64,000 bases of DNA from Parasponia andersonii (GCA_002914805.1 JXTB01000117.1:281513-345512), one strand, 5' to 3'. Shown: positions 33,375 through 45,625, counted from the stretch's first letter. Notes: generated by a model not told the origin, from the letters alone. Numbers and translations: made by a program.

Positions 33375-35285
33375 TATAAAAATCCGGATTTTAAGAGGGC
33401 AAATTAAGAATTTTACCAATTTCTAGATTAATTAATGGAAGGATTAATTTATAAAAGTTTTAAGAAGTGGAGACTAAATTGTAAATTTTTGAAGGACTAA
33501 AGTGAGAAGATTTTGAAAAGTGGGAGACCATTGTGCAATTCTTAAAAAATTATAAAGTCCCCATTAAAGGGCCACGTGATCCTGTTTTTCTCTCCCTCTC
33601 TCTCTCCTCTCTTCCTCCTGACGAATCTCTCTCTCCCTGGTCTCTCTCTCTCTCATTGCTCTTGATTAAAGGAGGAGCAGTCACTACCAAGCCCCCATGG
33701 CCATTGTTCAGCCAGTCCAGTCATTGGCGAAGTTCTCTCGCACTGTCTGCTGTCCGTGCCACCCGTCTCCAACCACTGCCGAGTAGCCCAAAGTCGAAAA
33801 ACATTATTGCTAATCGTGAGGAAGTTTCAATCTCTAGCATCATTTTGAGTCGTTTTAGCTCTCGTTTTTAAGTTCGTTGGTTCATCTCGTCGAGAGGAAG
33901 CTCCAAATATATATCTCATGACTCTATTTTGCTCGGTTTGAAAATTATCATTTTTGAGTATTTTGAGCTTAAGTTTGACTTTTTGATCCAGCCATTAGAT
34001 TGTGTTTTTTATATCATTTTTGGAATGTACTCGAAAAATTGAGAACATTGATATACATTAACTATGTTTGGTGATAGGTACAAAAAATGAATCGGACAGC
34101 TAAGATTTATCTCATTTTACGTGCCACCAGTCACGTTTCGATCAGGACCCGAATTGGACGAGTTATATGTTTAATCTTTTTATTTTGGGCACTAGGAATT
34201 CAGTGAAGAGGTCTATTTGTGGATTTAAAGCTTTATTAAGAAGTTGGTTTTTCACAAGAGAACGATCGAGGGCTTAGAATTGGTTCTCGATCCTCTAAGC
34301 AATCGTCCAACAGTACCTTGAGGATCCAATAGCCTAGTATCACTATTCTAGTTAGGTAGAGATTCGGTTATCTCTTTTTTATATTATTTTTGAATAAAAC
34401 TTACTTTTTGTAACATATAATGACAAATGTGATTTTTGTACTATTTGAATATTTGTGATGGAATTTGATTGTATGATATATATTATATTACTCTGGGAAT
34501 TTTTTGAGTGCAAGTTATTTTTGAATATATTAAAAATAGGATTGTTATGTTACTCATTTTTCTATGAAACCTAGTATACTTACTTTATTAAAAAGCCCGA
34601 GTATGATTATTTTCATACTTCAATCCTGTATTGCACGCATCTTAAGATCATACATAAATACTATATTAGCATTATGGGTTTACAGTGTAGCACTGCATGC
34701 CCTACCGTCAGTGTAGAGTCCGTAAACCCATGTGAGGTTTATTTCTTTTGATCACCTCCTCATTTCGTAGGTTTAGTATACGACATATGCGTATCCCCTC
34801 TAGGTATGGGCTTAGATGTTAGATAGACTGTTAGGTACACTTAGTGCCATTATCTTGGGTTTCCACATATGAGAGGATGAGAGCTCATAGGTATGAGTTG
34901 AATTGTATCATGTGCATATGAATTAGATAGTTTTACTTATACTATTTTATTTACACATGTACATATGGATTTCTGGTTTGGGCTATTATATGTATATATT
35001 AAATTTAAACTAATCATGCATGAACTTTCCATCACTAAAATATTTTCCTTCGATAGAAGCTTGTTACTGTGGTGTTTGGATTGTTTAGGTTTTGTATTAG
35101 TATTGAACTAAGATTACTACTTTCTATTATGTTTGTGAACCTATGTATGTCGCTCTGGTATTTGATATTTGTTGTGAATAATAATGATGTTAGACTTAAA
35201 ATTTGATTTATTTTTTTTCAGATATTATTCGATCTATATTTAATGGTGCATACAAACTATGGGAGAGGTTCACACGATGAAATTT
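33375..35285 (+). mobile_element. Solo-LTR-like block, family G, copy C (best preserved)
   Basis: Begins TATAAAAATCCGG (TGTAAAAA in copies A and B), has the C/T-rich stretch (33590-33660), a CGTTTTTAAGTTCGTTGG segment, GAATTCAGTGAAGAGG, CAATCGTCCAACAGTACCTT, and the GAGAGGATGAGAGCTCATAG box near 34870. It ends in sequence like GGGAGAGGTTCACACGA, typical of large plant LTR 3' ends. About 1.9 kb, with no internal gag or pol, so a solo LTR is likely. It interrupts a promoter-block duplication (32870-33360 and 35340-35500), so it is younger than that duplication. The exact ends and target duplication could not be fixed. Confidence 0.55.
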
Positions 35286-35389
35286 CAAATATTTTATTTA
35301 AACAGACTATTTTATAAAATTAAAAATTTTAAGACATTTTTAAAATAAATTAAGAAATTTCTTATCTTAATGAAATTCTTTTTCTGCCA

Positions 35390-36160
35390 CTTGCATAGGT
35401 TTTGTGCCGTGACAAAAATGGCTAAAAGTGAGCAAAACATATTTTTCGAAGATAGATATCTAATTTTAACTCTTGGATATTCATTTACAAGGTTAAAAAA
35501 TAAATAAATAAATAAAATTTTCCCAATACTATTGGAAATTTTGAAGAAGACGGTGAACATCTTCAACCTCTATATCCCACAAGACCTCACTAGCTCCGGA
35601 GATACACAAGAATAATATTGTTAAATAGGTCATTGGCATATCTAAAGGGTACACATATAGATATAGCTGAAACTAGAGATATACTTCTATATTCCTCAAC
35701 CAAGTTTACTAATCCGTAAAGAAAATAAGTAAAAAAATGAATAAAGTGAAAATGAAATATAAAAGAATAAGAAACAATGAGTGTAGAGAAGATTGTATAT
35801 ACTAATTAATTACACATGCATAAAAGAGAATGTCTTTTTTTTTCCTTTTTTTTTTTATTCCTCTCTATTACATATTAGTAAATATACTCTTTAAATTACA
35901 AAATAGTAGCCAATGGCAGGTTGAAAAGGGAAAAAATGAGCAGAACGTATTCTTCGAAGATACGCATTTGATTTTAACTACTAGATATTCATTTACAAGG
36001 TTAAACCATTTAAAAAAGAAAAGAAAAAAGAAAAAGAAGAAAGAAAAATTACCATCCAGAAAGATTAAGAAATAAAAATCAGATATAAGAGGGCTAAAGG
36101 GCTCACTCACTCTAAAACTCCTATATAAAAGGGTCAAGGACCTAGATCTTTGTAACCAAA
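35390..36160 (+). promoter_or_regulatory. Promoter region of type-2 gene copy 1, partly duplicated
   Basis: GAGCAxAACxTATTxTTCGAAGATA..TTTTAACT..GATATTCATTTACAAGGTTAAA occurs at about 35425-35495 and again at 35935-36005, an internal duplication. The 3' part, CTCACTCACTCTAAAACTCC then TATATAAA, GGGTCAAGGACCTAGA and TCTTTGTAACCAAAAC, matches the promoter at 54690-54764. The third Copia element is inserted right after the CAAAAC. Confidence 0.75.
36122..36129 (+). promoter_or_regulatory. TATA box of type-2 gene copy 1
   Basis: TATATAAA in CCTATATAAAAGGG. Its gene now starts about 5 kb downstream because Copia-3 lies between. Confidence 0.65.
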
Positions 36161-36162
36161 AC

Positions 36163-36559
36163 TGTTAGAGTTCGTGACTCGAATTCTATTTGCCTTGGCC
36201 CGAAAACTTCGCGGTGCGACATATGTGGCATTTTTGTAATTGGGAGAAATTTTGAGATCTGTGGTGGAAGCAGAGGGATCGGGCCGATAGGCTCGATCTC
36301 GGAGCTGTTTTATTGGACCTATTTTATTGGACCGTTTTATCCGTACAGTTTTCGTCCGTACACATATGTATTTTAGGATTTTGAGATTATATATATTTTT
36401 GGCTTGGTCGTGTAAAACTCTACCTTCTGTACTTTATTTTTAGACATAGTGAAATTTCCTCCTCTACTAGTGGTTTTTTCCGATTAGGGTTTTCCACTTA
36501 AATCTGTGTGTTTTTATTTTTCATCTTTTTTATCGATTATCGTTTAGTAATTCTTAACA
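36163..36559 (+). repeat. 5' LTR of Copia-3
   Basis: 397 bases, TGTTAGAGTTCGTGACTCG..TTCTTAACA; homologous to 40639-41036 and to the solo LTR at 15963. Confidence 0.94.
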
Positions 36560-39500
36560 AACTGGTATCAGAGCTTTAATCCAGGTTTGATTACTATAAT
36601 GGCAACCATAAAGTATGATATTCTGCTTTTAGATCGCAACACCAGATTCTCGTTATGGCAGGTTAAGATGCGGGCTGTCCTTGCGCAGTTGGATTTGGAT
36701 GATGCACTGTTAAGGATTAATGCGATACCTTCAACGTTATCAATGGAGGAAAAGCAGCGAAGGGATCGAAAAGCCCTATCTCAGATTCAACTGTATCTAT
36801 TGAATCAGATATTACAAGACGTTCTGAATGAGAAAACTGTCGTGGCTTTGTGGTTGAAATTAGAGCAGCTGTGCATGACGAAAAGACTAACCAACAAGTT
36901 GCATCAGAAGTAGGGACTGTATTCTCATCGTATGGCAGAAGGTATGTCTCTAGAAGAGCACATAAACGTCTTTAAGGAAATTGTTTCTGATCTGGAAGCA
37001 TTGGAGGTTAAATGAGTCTGAGGATTTAGCGTTGATTTTGTTGTGTTCGTTGCCCCCTTCATATACGCCTTTTAGAGACACTATTTTATATAGTCGTGAA
37101 TCCCTTACTCTGAGCGTGGCTTATGATTCTCTGCTCTCTAAGGAAAAGATGGATCAGATTGTTACAGGGACTAAGACTCAGGCAGAGGGTCTCGTTGCTA
37201 GAGGTAGAATGCAGGAGAGGAATTCTGGGAGTGATAATAGAGGCAGATCGAAATCTAGAAATAAAAGTAAAACTTGCAATTATTGCAAGAAAAAGGGCCA
37301 CATCAAATCTGAATACTATAAGCTTCTGAACAAGAATAAGAAGGCTGCTCCTAATCACAAGGGAAAACAAACTGAAAATACCGGTGAAGCCAGTGTTGCT
37401 GAAGATGATATCAGTGATGGAGAACTCTTAGTTATTTCTGATGGCAACTCTGAACCATGTGATGACTGGATTCTCGATTCTGGTTGCACGTTTCATATGT
37501 GTCCTAATAGGGACTGGTTTTCGACATATGAAATGGTAGCCAAAGGTGCTGTGTTGATGGGAAATAATGCGTCTTGTAAAGTTACTGGTGTTGGAACAGT
37601 CAAAATTAAGATGTTTGATGGAGTTGTCAGGACTCTCAGTGGTGTGAGACATGTTCCAGATTTAAAGAGAAATCTGATCTCTTTGAGTACTCTTGATTCA
37701 AAAGGGTACAAGTACACTAGTGAAGGTGGAGTTCTGAAGGTTTCCAGAGGAGCTCTTATTGTGATGAAGGGCCAGAAAAGATCTGCCGAATTATATGTCT
37801 TGTTGGGTTCTACAATTACCGGTGAAGCAGCTATCTCTACTCCTTTGTTGTCAGATGACGAAGTCACTAGACTTTGGCATATGCGTCTTGGGCATATGAG
37901 TGAGAATGGCATGGCTGAATTGAGCAAAAGAGGACTTCTTGATGGGTAGAGTACTAGTAAACTGAAGTTCTGTGAGCATTGTATTTTTGGAAAGCAGAAG
38001 AGAGTCAGATTTACAAAAGGTATCCACAACACAAAGGGAACACTTGATTATATATATTCTGATCTCTGGGTACTATCTAGGGTACCTTCTAAAGGTTGTG
38101 CTAGATATTTGCTGACGATTATCGATGATTTCTCCAAAAAGCTTTGGGTATTTTTCCTGAAGCATAAGAATGATGTGTTACTTACATTTAAGGAGTGGAA
38201 AACTATGATCGAGAAGCAGACAGGGAAGCAGATCAAACGTCTCCACACTGATAATGGCTTGGAGTTTTGTTCTGATGAGTTTAATATTTTTTGCAACTCA
38301 GAAGGAATCGTGAGGCATTTAACAATTCACTGTACTCCGCAACAAAATGGTGTGGCAGAGCGTATGAATAGGACTTTGATGGAGAGAGTACGTTGCATGC
38401 TCTCCAATGCTCATTTACCTAAGTCTTTTTGGGCAGAAGCTGCCTCTACAGCCTGTTTTCTGATTAATCAATCTCCCTCAACGGCTATTGAGAAAAAGAC
38501 TCCAGAAGAGGTATGGTCTGGTACTCCTGCTAATTATTCTGATTTAAAGATATTTGGGTATCCTGCATATGCTCATGTTGATAATGAAAAGTTAGAACCA
38601 AGATCTATGAAGTGCATCTTTCTAGGCTATAAGGCTGGTGTTAAAGGATATAAGCTATGGTATCCAGAAACTCGGAAGATTATAATGAGTAGAGATATTA
38701 TTTTTGATGAATCTACTATGCTTCATGATTTGTCTCTTAGAGATTCTAGTAGTAAACATCAGCAGAAATCAAAAACTCAGGTGGAGCTTGAGATTGGGTT
38801 AGAATTTACACTAGCATCTATATCTCAGTCAGTTTCCTCTACACCACTATCGTCACCACCAGCGTCACCACAATATTCTATTGCTAAAGACAGGCTTAAA
38901 AGAGACATTAGACCTCGACAAAGGTATGCTGAGGCCGATCTAGTTGCCCATGCTTTGAATGTGGCTGAAGGTATAGATTTTAGTGAAGAACCTTCTACCT
39001 ATGCAGAGGCAGTTAGTTGTAATGACTCTGGGAAATTGATGATTTTCATACAAGAGGTGATGGAATCACTTCATAACAATGGCACATGGGACTTGGTGAA
39101 ACTACCTAGAGATAAGAAAGCTGTTTGTTGCAAATGGATCTACAAAAGGAAAGAAGGAACACCAGGAATTGAAGAATCCAAGTATAAGGCGAGACTAGTT
39201 GCAAAGGGCTACAGTCAGGTTCCAGGTATAGACTTTACAGATGTGTTTTCTCCAGTTGTAAAGCATAGTTCAATTTGATCTTTACTTGGTATTGTGGCTA
39301 TGCATGATCTTGAGCTTGAGCAGTTAGATGTGAAGACAGCATTCTTACATGGAGAACTTGAAGAAAACATCTATATGGAACAGCCAGAGGGTTTTGTAGA
39401 CTCAGGAAAGGAGGCTTATGTGTGCTTATTGAAAAAGTCTATGTATGGCCTGAAACAATCACTCAGACAGTGGTATAAGAGGTTTGATTCATTTATGACC

Positions 39501-40638
39501 ACTCATGATTTCAAGAGAAGCAGCTATGACAGTTGTGTCTACTTTAAGAAGAGTGCTGATGGGTCTTTTATATATCTACTCTTATACGTCGATGACATAT
39601 TGATAACAGCCAAGGACAAAGAAGAGATTAGAAAGGTCAAAAACCAACTTAGTAAGGAGTGTGAAATGAAAGATTTAGGAGTATTAAAGAAGATCCTTGG
39701 AATAGAGATTCTGAGAAATAGAAAGGCAGGTAAATTGTACCTAAGTCAAAAAGGGTATATTGAGAAAGTTCTGTATAGATTTAATATGCAGAATGCTAAA
39801 CCTGTTAGTACTCCATTAGCTGCTCATTTCAGACTTTCATCTACTTTATCTCTGCAATTAGATGATGAGATTGATTATATGTCTCGAGTTCCATATTCTA
39901 GTGCAGTGGGATCTCTCATGTATGCTATGATTTGTTCTCGTCCAGATTTGTCATATGCAGTCAGCGATGTTAGTAGATACATGGCGAATCCTGGTGAAGA
40001 ACATTAGAAAGCAGTTCAGTGGATTTTTAGATACTTACATGGCTCTACTGATGCTTGTTTACAATTTGGGAGAACTAGAAATGGAGTCGTTGGATATATT
40101 GATTCTGATTTTGTTGGAGATCTTGATAAGAGAAGATCTCTCACTGGGTATATTTTCACCATTGGTGATTGTGCTATCAGTTGGAAAGCTACCTTACAGA
40201 CTACAGTTGTATTGTCTACTACTGAGGCTGAATACATGGCTATTACTAAAGCGTGTAAGGAAGCTATTTGGTTGAATGGACTATTTAGTGAACTCAGTGA
40301 AGACTTACAATTGACCACAATCTTTTGTGACAGTCAGAGTGCTATTTTTCTCACAAAAGATCAGATGTTTCATGAGAGGACCAAGCATATTGATGTGCGG
40401 TATCATTTTGTTCGTGATATTATTACTCGAGGCGATATAATTGTGAGCAAAGTTAGTACTCATGATAATTCTGCTGATATGATGACTAAGACACTTCCTG
40501 GAGACAAGTTTAAGCATTGCTTAGACTTGGTTGGTGTTACTTACTGAGTTTTGCCTTCTTTGTGGAAGAGGTGGAAAATATGTTTTTTGTTGAAGATTAG
40601 AGTTATTCCTTAATTGGAATTCGTGTCAAGGTAGAGAT

Positions 40639-41036
40639 TGTTAGAGTTCGTGACTCGAATTCTATTTTCCTTGGCCCGAAAACTTCGCAGTGCGACATAT
40701 ATGGCTTTTTTGTAATTGGGAGAAATTTTGAGATCTGTGGTGGAAGCGGAGGGATCGAGCCTATAGGCTCGATCCCGGAGCTGTTTTATTAGACCTGTTT
40801 TATTGGACCGTTTTGTCCGTACAGTTTTCGTCCGTACACATATGTAGTTTAGGGTTTTGAGATTATATATATTTTCAGCTTGGTCGTGTAAAACTCTACC
40901 TTCTATACCTTATTTTTCGACATAGTGAAACTTCCTCCTCTACCAGTGGTTTTTTCCGATTAGGATTTTCCACTTAAATCAGTGTATTCTTGTCTTTCAT
41001 CTTTTTTTGTCGATTATCGTTTGGTAATTCTTAACA
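40639..41036 (+). repeat. 3' LTR of Copia-3
   Basis: Follows CAAGGTAGAGAT, the purine-rich primer stretch of this family, and ends TTCTTAACA directly before the AAAAC target duplication. Confidence 0.94.
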
Positions 41037-41121
41037 AAAACAAGGAGATAAAACTTGCTCTTCCAACTACTCTTTGCTAGTTATCCTAATTTGCCACCTC
41101 TAAAAAAAAGGAAAAAAGACA

Positions 41122-41373
41122 ATGGCAACTCAGACAGATCGCCTTGCTAGGATAGCAGCTGAAGGTTTTGCTATGATCGACGAATTGTATGGCCGGCCTA
41201 GGTGACCTGTGATGCGGAACCCTCTTGGTCAAGGACAAGGAGAACCTCATTCATCTTACCAGGGGAACCAAGTTCCCTATGTTTCCCGAATGGCAGGGCC
41301 AGTGAGCAGCCAGGAGGCAACCAAAAAGTATGGTGGGTATATGACTTACAAAAATCAGCATGGTGGTTATTAA
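41122..41373 (+). pseudogene. Type-2 small protein gene copy 1, probably inactive
   Basis: Starts MATQTDRLAR, IAAEGFAMIDELYGRPR, then TGA at codon 28 (41203-41205), and continues in the same frame for 55 codons to TAA, ending QEATKKYGG, YMTYKNQHGGY. The paralogue at 55159 has CGA at the TGA codon, so a C-to-T change at a CpG explains the stop. A second defect is the 4.9-kb Copia between promoter and start codon. Everything after the stop still reads well, so inactivation is fairly recent; read-through is possible but unproven. Hydrophilic, with no signal peptide. The 3' flank (TACTAGCTACATATGT..CAGTAGCCTGCTTAATTAT, AATAAA near 41608) also matches the paralogue. Function unknown. Confidence 0.75.
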
Positions 41374-41639
41374 AATCAACTTTACTTAGCTTCTTCTTAT
41401 ATCTTCTTCTTATATCTGTAAAATATGTTATTTACTAGCTACATATGTATTACTACTGCTATGTTGCTAATGATGAGAGCAGGATCAGTACGTAGTTCTG
41501 GCCCTACATACATATAGCTTTTGAGGAATCTACTAAATCCCAGTAGCCTGCTTAATTATTGTACAAAAAGGTGTACTTGTTTTGTAAATCTCCTAGTAAC
41601 TTTTGAATAAAAGTAGTTGTAATGTTTTAATTAGTAACT

Positions 41640-42350
41640 CTTAAATTCTCAGATCTCTCTTATATCTCTTAATATTGATGTACTTGTTAAGAGATCGGCT
41701 TTGCAGAAGCAATAACACAGCTAAAATACGAGTTAAGAAAATTTGGATAAAATGAAAAAAAAAAATAAGGCACACAAAAGAATTGACGTGGTTCACCCAA
41801 TTTAGGCTACATCCACAGATAATGTTGTGAAGAATTTCACTATGAAAAGGAGATTACAACTCACTTCTCTCTAAATACAAGGAGAAAACAAATGAACCTC
41901 TCTCTCTCTTGAAATAGGAGAAAACACTATCTCTAAACAATTTAAGAGAAAATAAGTGGGACACTAAGAGGAATTTCTAGGCTTGAATTTTCTCTTAGAA
42001 AGGAAGAGGGTTTAGAATAGGATACTAAACAAATGATGAAGCCCTCCGTATTTATAGAACTTAAAAGGTGGTGTGAACATCATCTTTTACTATTGCTGTT
42101 ACAGCTGCTCTTTTCACTATTGCTATTGCGGCTGCCATTTTTACTATTCCTATTGCGGCTGTCTTTTCACTGTTCCTATTGCGGCTGGTTGGTGAGCTGC
42201 AATTGTTGATTTGTTCAACATTCTCCCACTTGAAGACTTGATTTTAATCATGTTTTCACACTTGATAAATCTCTCTTTTCTTCCCTTGTCAATTCTTCAT
42301 GCTGCTTATATTTCTACTAGGCCATATAAAGATCTATACCTAAAAAAAGT
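41640..42350. repeat. Unclassified dispersed-repeat-like sequence with a 30-base minisatellite
   Basis: Contains GACGTGGTTCACCCAATTTAGG-CTACATCCAC, a phrase style common in plant interspersed repeats, and then four imperfect copies of a unit of about 30 bases with the core CTATTGCGGCTG (about 42085-42190). Non-coding. The class is not determined. Confidence 0.45.
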
Positions 42351-44606
42351 AGGAAAGTAAAGAAAAATAAAAAACAAGGTTCTAAAGTTAGTATTTTGAA
42401 CTTGATAAGTCTCTGGATACTTTTTTTTAAGTATATTTAGTTTTATTACGTATTTATTCTAAATATTGCCATGTGTCCTTTTTTCTATCTTTTTTAATCC
42501 TTATCTTGGTTACTGATTTATTAACTACTATTTGATTATAAATACTAAGAGTATTTACTATGTTGTTTACATTCAACCCACTTCTGTTTTAGTTCTTATC
42601 TAGAATTCTCTGAGTTTACTAAGTTTATTGCTCTCTTTCTATACTGCATTTACTATAGTCTTAATCCTTGATATGTTCTTTATATAACCCTGTCTTTTTG
42701 GACTTAGTTTAAGAAGCTTCTTTCTGAGACCATCTCAGGTATTATAGATATTTATTATATATTGTTCTGTGTTTGTTTCTTTTTTTTTTTTTTTTACTAT
42801 TGTTTCAGTTATGGTTGTATTTTGTTTTATTGTTCTTTAATATTCATCCTATGTTCTTTTTATATACTATTAAAATGTTTATTTTTTATTGTGATATTGA
42901 ATTTTATGTATCATTAAATTGTTCTATAAAATTCTCCTGTTGGTTGTTAATTCTGTTAGCTTTGATTACCTTAATAATAACCATACACTGTTTAAATGCA
43001 TATGTCTTTGTTTGTATAATAGATATTATCGGATGCTTTTATATTCTTTTTAGTGCTTCTATATGATATTATGGGATACTATTTCTTAAAGTAGGGACTA
43101 TATGATAATTCTATATTCTTGAAAATACTTTTACACTTGATATCATTTTTCTATTTATGCTTTTGTTGAGCCCTTAGATTAACTTTCTTTCTTTTTGTTT
43201 CTTTTTTCTTTTCTAATGCATTTGTTCCCTTTCCTTTTAGTGAGTCGTTGTGCCTACGTACTCTTGATTTTTTATTTTGAGTAGCTTCTGTTAATCCTTT
43301 TATACGTGATATCATTTTTCTCTTTGTTCTTCTCTTGAATTCTTGAACCAGTTTTTCTTTCTTCTAATTCTTGCCTCTTTTTTAAATTGTTTTCTCTTGA
43401 GCTTTTATTTCCTCTTTTTTTCTTTGTTACTAACTTCTGTTTTAGTCTTTTAGAATTGTATTTTATGATTCCTTATAAATTTGACGATGATGACTCTTGG
43501 AGTAATATGTTGACTGCTCAGAAATTACTATAAATATTGGTTGTTAATGTTGTTTGTTGAATCTTAGGATTTGTTTTGGTAATTTTAAGCGGGTATAGTA
43601 CTCCTTCTTTAAAAAAATTTTCCATTGTTACTAACTTTTGTTTTAATCTTTTAGGATTATATTTTATGATTCCTTATAGAGTTGGCGATGATGACTCTTG
43701 GAGTAATATAATGACTACTCCGAAATTGCTATAAATATTGGGTGTTATTGTTGTTTATTGAATCTTAGGATTTGTTTTCGTAATTTTAAGCAGGTATAGT
43801 ATTCTTTCTTTCAAAAATCTGTTTCGTTGCTTCTTTTATTTTAATTTTTTTTATATTGTATTCTGATGGTTTGGCTGTTGAAGTGTTGATGAGTATCATT
43901 GTCTGGGGCAGTTTTTGGTCAATATAATATCCTTTTCTTATTAATTAGTGTCGTACTTTGGTGGTTTAACCCTTAAAACCAGCGATAGGAGTGGTTGTTT
44001 GGGGGGGTTTTTACTAAATTTGGATAGGTTAGGTGTAGATGCATCGCTTTGTGTGTTATCGATATATGATTACTTTTTAGTCCCTAAAACTCTCTCTGAT
44101 TAGTGTGTGAGCTGGGCTATTTGATCTTTTCAATCTAGTTGTTTCTTATTTTCACTAAAACAGTCTTTTATGAGGGTTTTCGTCCAGCTATTTATCTTAG
44201 TCTTTTTATCATTTTAGGCTTCTTTATTTACTTTGCCAAATAGGGTCATTGTTCTCCCGTTTCTTACCTTTCTCTGACAGTAATCTTTTTTCCAAAAATC
44301 TGCAACTGTGATTATTTGATCTTTTTACTTTGTTCATTTATGACTTAACCAAGATAATCATTTATATATGTTTTAGCCCTATAATTATGTTTACTTTTTT
44401 GCTCATTCAATTGCTTATTTCAATTTCCTTCTTTAAAATTATTTTCTCTTTTTTTTGCTAAATCCTCTTTTCTTAGATTGGTCTTGCTTTTCATAGATTC
44501 TTACTTTTTACTATCTTTATTTATCTGGTAGTTTTTGAACAGTCTTACATTATACTCCTATGATTCCAATTTTGTTATCTGAATAATATAATGTATATGG
44601 CAAGTT

Positions 44607-44658
<52 letters not shown>

Positions 44659-45080
44659 TAATGTTACATGTATTTATCTAATTGACAGAAATGTCCGTTT
44701 TATTTACTCAAAAAACAGTTTCTCGGGTAGTTAAATAAATACTTAGAAATACATTGTCACACAAATTTGCCACATATTGATAATACCTTCATATGTCAAA
44801 AATATCTCAAAGTTTAGGAGGCAAAAATTGCGACAAAAATATAGTTCGTGCATTAACGTTGACACATTTAAAAGTTAATGGGGCAAATTGCAACTCATTT
44901 AATAGTTCAGAACTTCAGGTGCCAAGAGTGATATAAACCCTTTTAATTAGCATGGCAATTTTTTCCGAATTATGTTGATGTTGTTTTTTCGTAATTGGTT
45001 TTTTCTGTTGTTCGCTTAGTTACTGCCTTTACTTAGATATTTGGTGTTTTCAGTTGCAGTCGTTTAACGAGCATTCTTGT
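42350..45080. other. T-rich intergenic region with a 200-base tandem duplication
   Basis: Strong excess of T over A on this strand. 43425-43620 and 43622-43826 are two copies of about 200 bases (GTTACTAACTTxTGTTTTA..GATGATGACTCTTGGAGTAA..GAATCTTAGGATTTGTTTT). (AT)n lies at 44610-44655. The hydrophobic 97-codon frame at 42773 is composition only. No gene is supported. Confidence 0.6.
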
Positions 45081-45099
45081 TTTTAGATGTTTACGAGTT

Positions 45100-45121
45100 T
45101 TTTGACCCGCGTTTTGCTGCG
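45100..45121 (-). other. Candidate Helitron 3' hairpin
   Basis: CCCGCGTTTTGCTGCGG on the plus strand pairs CCGC with GCGG around a short loop. It is the only GC-rich palindrome in the area and lies at the expected side of the element. Confidence 0.5.
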
Positions 45122-45625
45122 GATTATATTATATACGGTGTATTATAAGTTTGTAATATAATAATTGTTATATTGTTTGTAATACTTAGTAATTCTTTAT
45201 AATATAATGGTATTTATTTAAGATATAAAAAGATGTTATTCAAAATATTATAAAATATTTTTATGTTGAAGTAGATTGGTAATTAATTTCACAGCTTTCG
45301 CTTTCCTATCTTTTGTTGCTCCTCTTTACTGTAATTAGAGGGAAAAAATTAGAATAGAAAGAAGAATTTAATTAAACTATTTTTTTAAAAGGAAAGGATG
45401 AAGTTTTGTTATTAAGGTATGTGGTATTTGTTTTTGAATATTATCAAATTGATTACATGATTAATTTCCGTTTTCTTAATGCTTCTGTTGATGTTGTTTC
45501 TGATCTAAAATGCAAATATGTATATATATTATTTAAATAATGGATCATGTATTATATATTTTTTAAAATTAAGGGTAATTAGATAATAGTATTTTACCTT
45601 TTTGTAATTTTTTTTTTTGATCAGG

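Larger units (their letters stand above)
36163..41036 (+). mobile_element. Ty1/Copia LTR retrotransposon, Tork/Tnt1-like, lightly broken (Copia-3)
   Basis: LTRs lie at 36163-36559 and 40639-41036 (TGTTAGAG..TTAACA). The target duplication AAAAC is perfect (36158-36162 and 41037-41041). The primer-binding site TGGTATCAGAGC follows the 5' LTR. Parts in order: gag (about 36598-37390, CCHC knuckle [15 protein letters not shown] near 37277), protease with a DSGCTFHMC box (near 37475), GAG-pre-integrase and integrase (about 37640-38700), reverse transcriptase (about 39040-39900, YVDD box near 39587) and RNase H (about 40030-40540). It is broken, with only about half a dozen breaks, the least decayed element here. 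The LTRs differ at about 7 percent of sites by eye, which at commonly used plant rates suggests roughly three million years. It sits in the leader of the host gene at 41122. Confidence 0.95.

Noticed and set aside
33533-33871. 112-codon Ser/Leu-rich frame
   Set aside because: The same C/T-rich part of LTR-like copy C; composition explains it.
37493-38032. 179-codon minus-strand frame
   Set aside because: Antisense shadow of the Copia-3 coding region.
42773-43066. 97-codon hydrophobic frame
   Set aside because: Arises from a T-rich strand; no family resemblance and no promoter.
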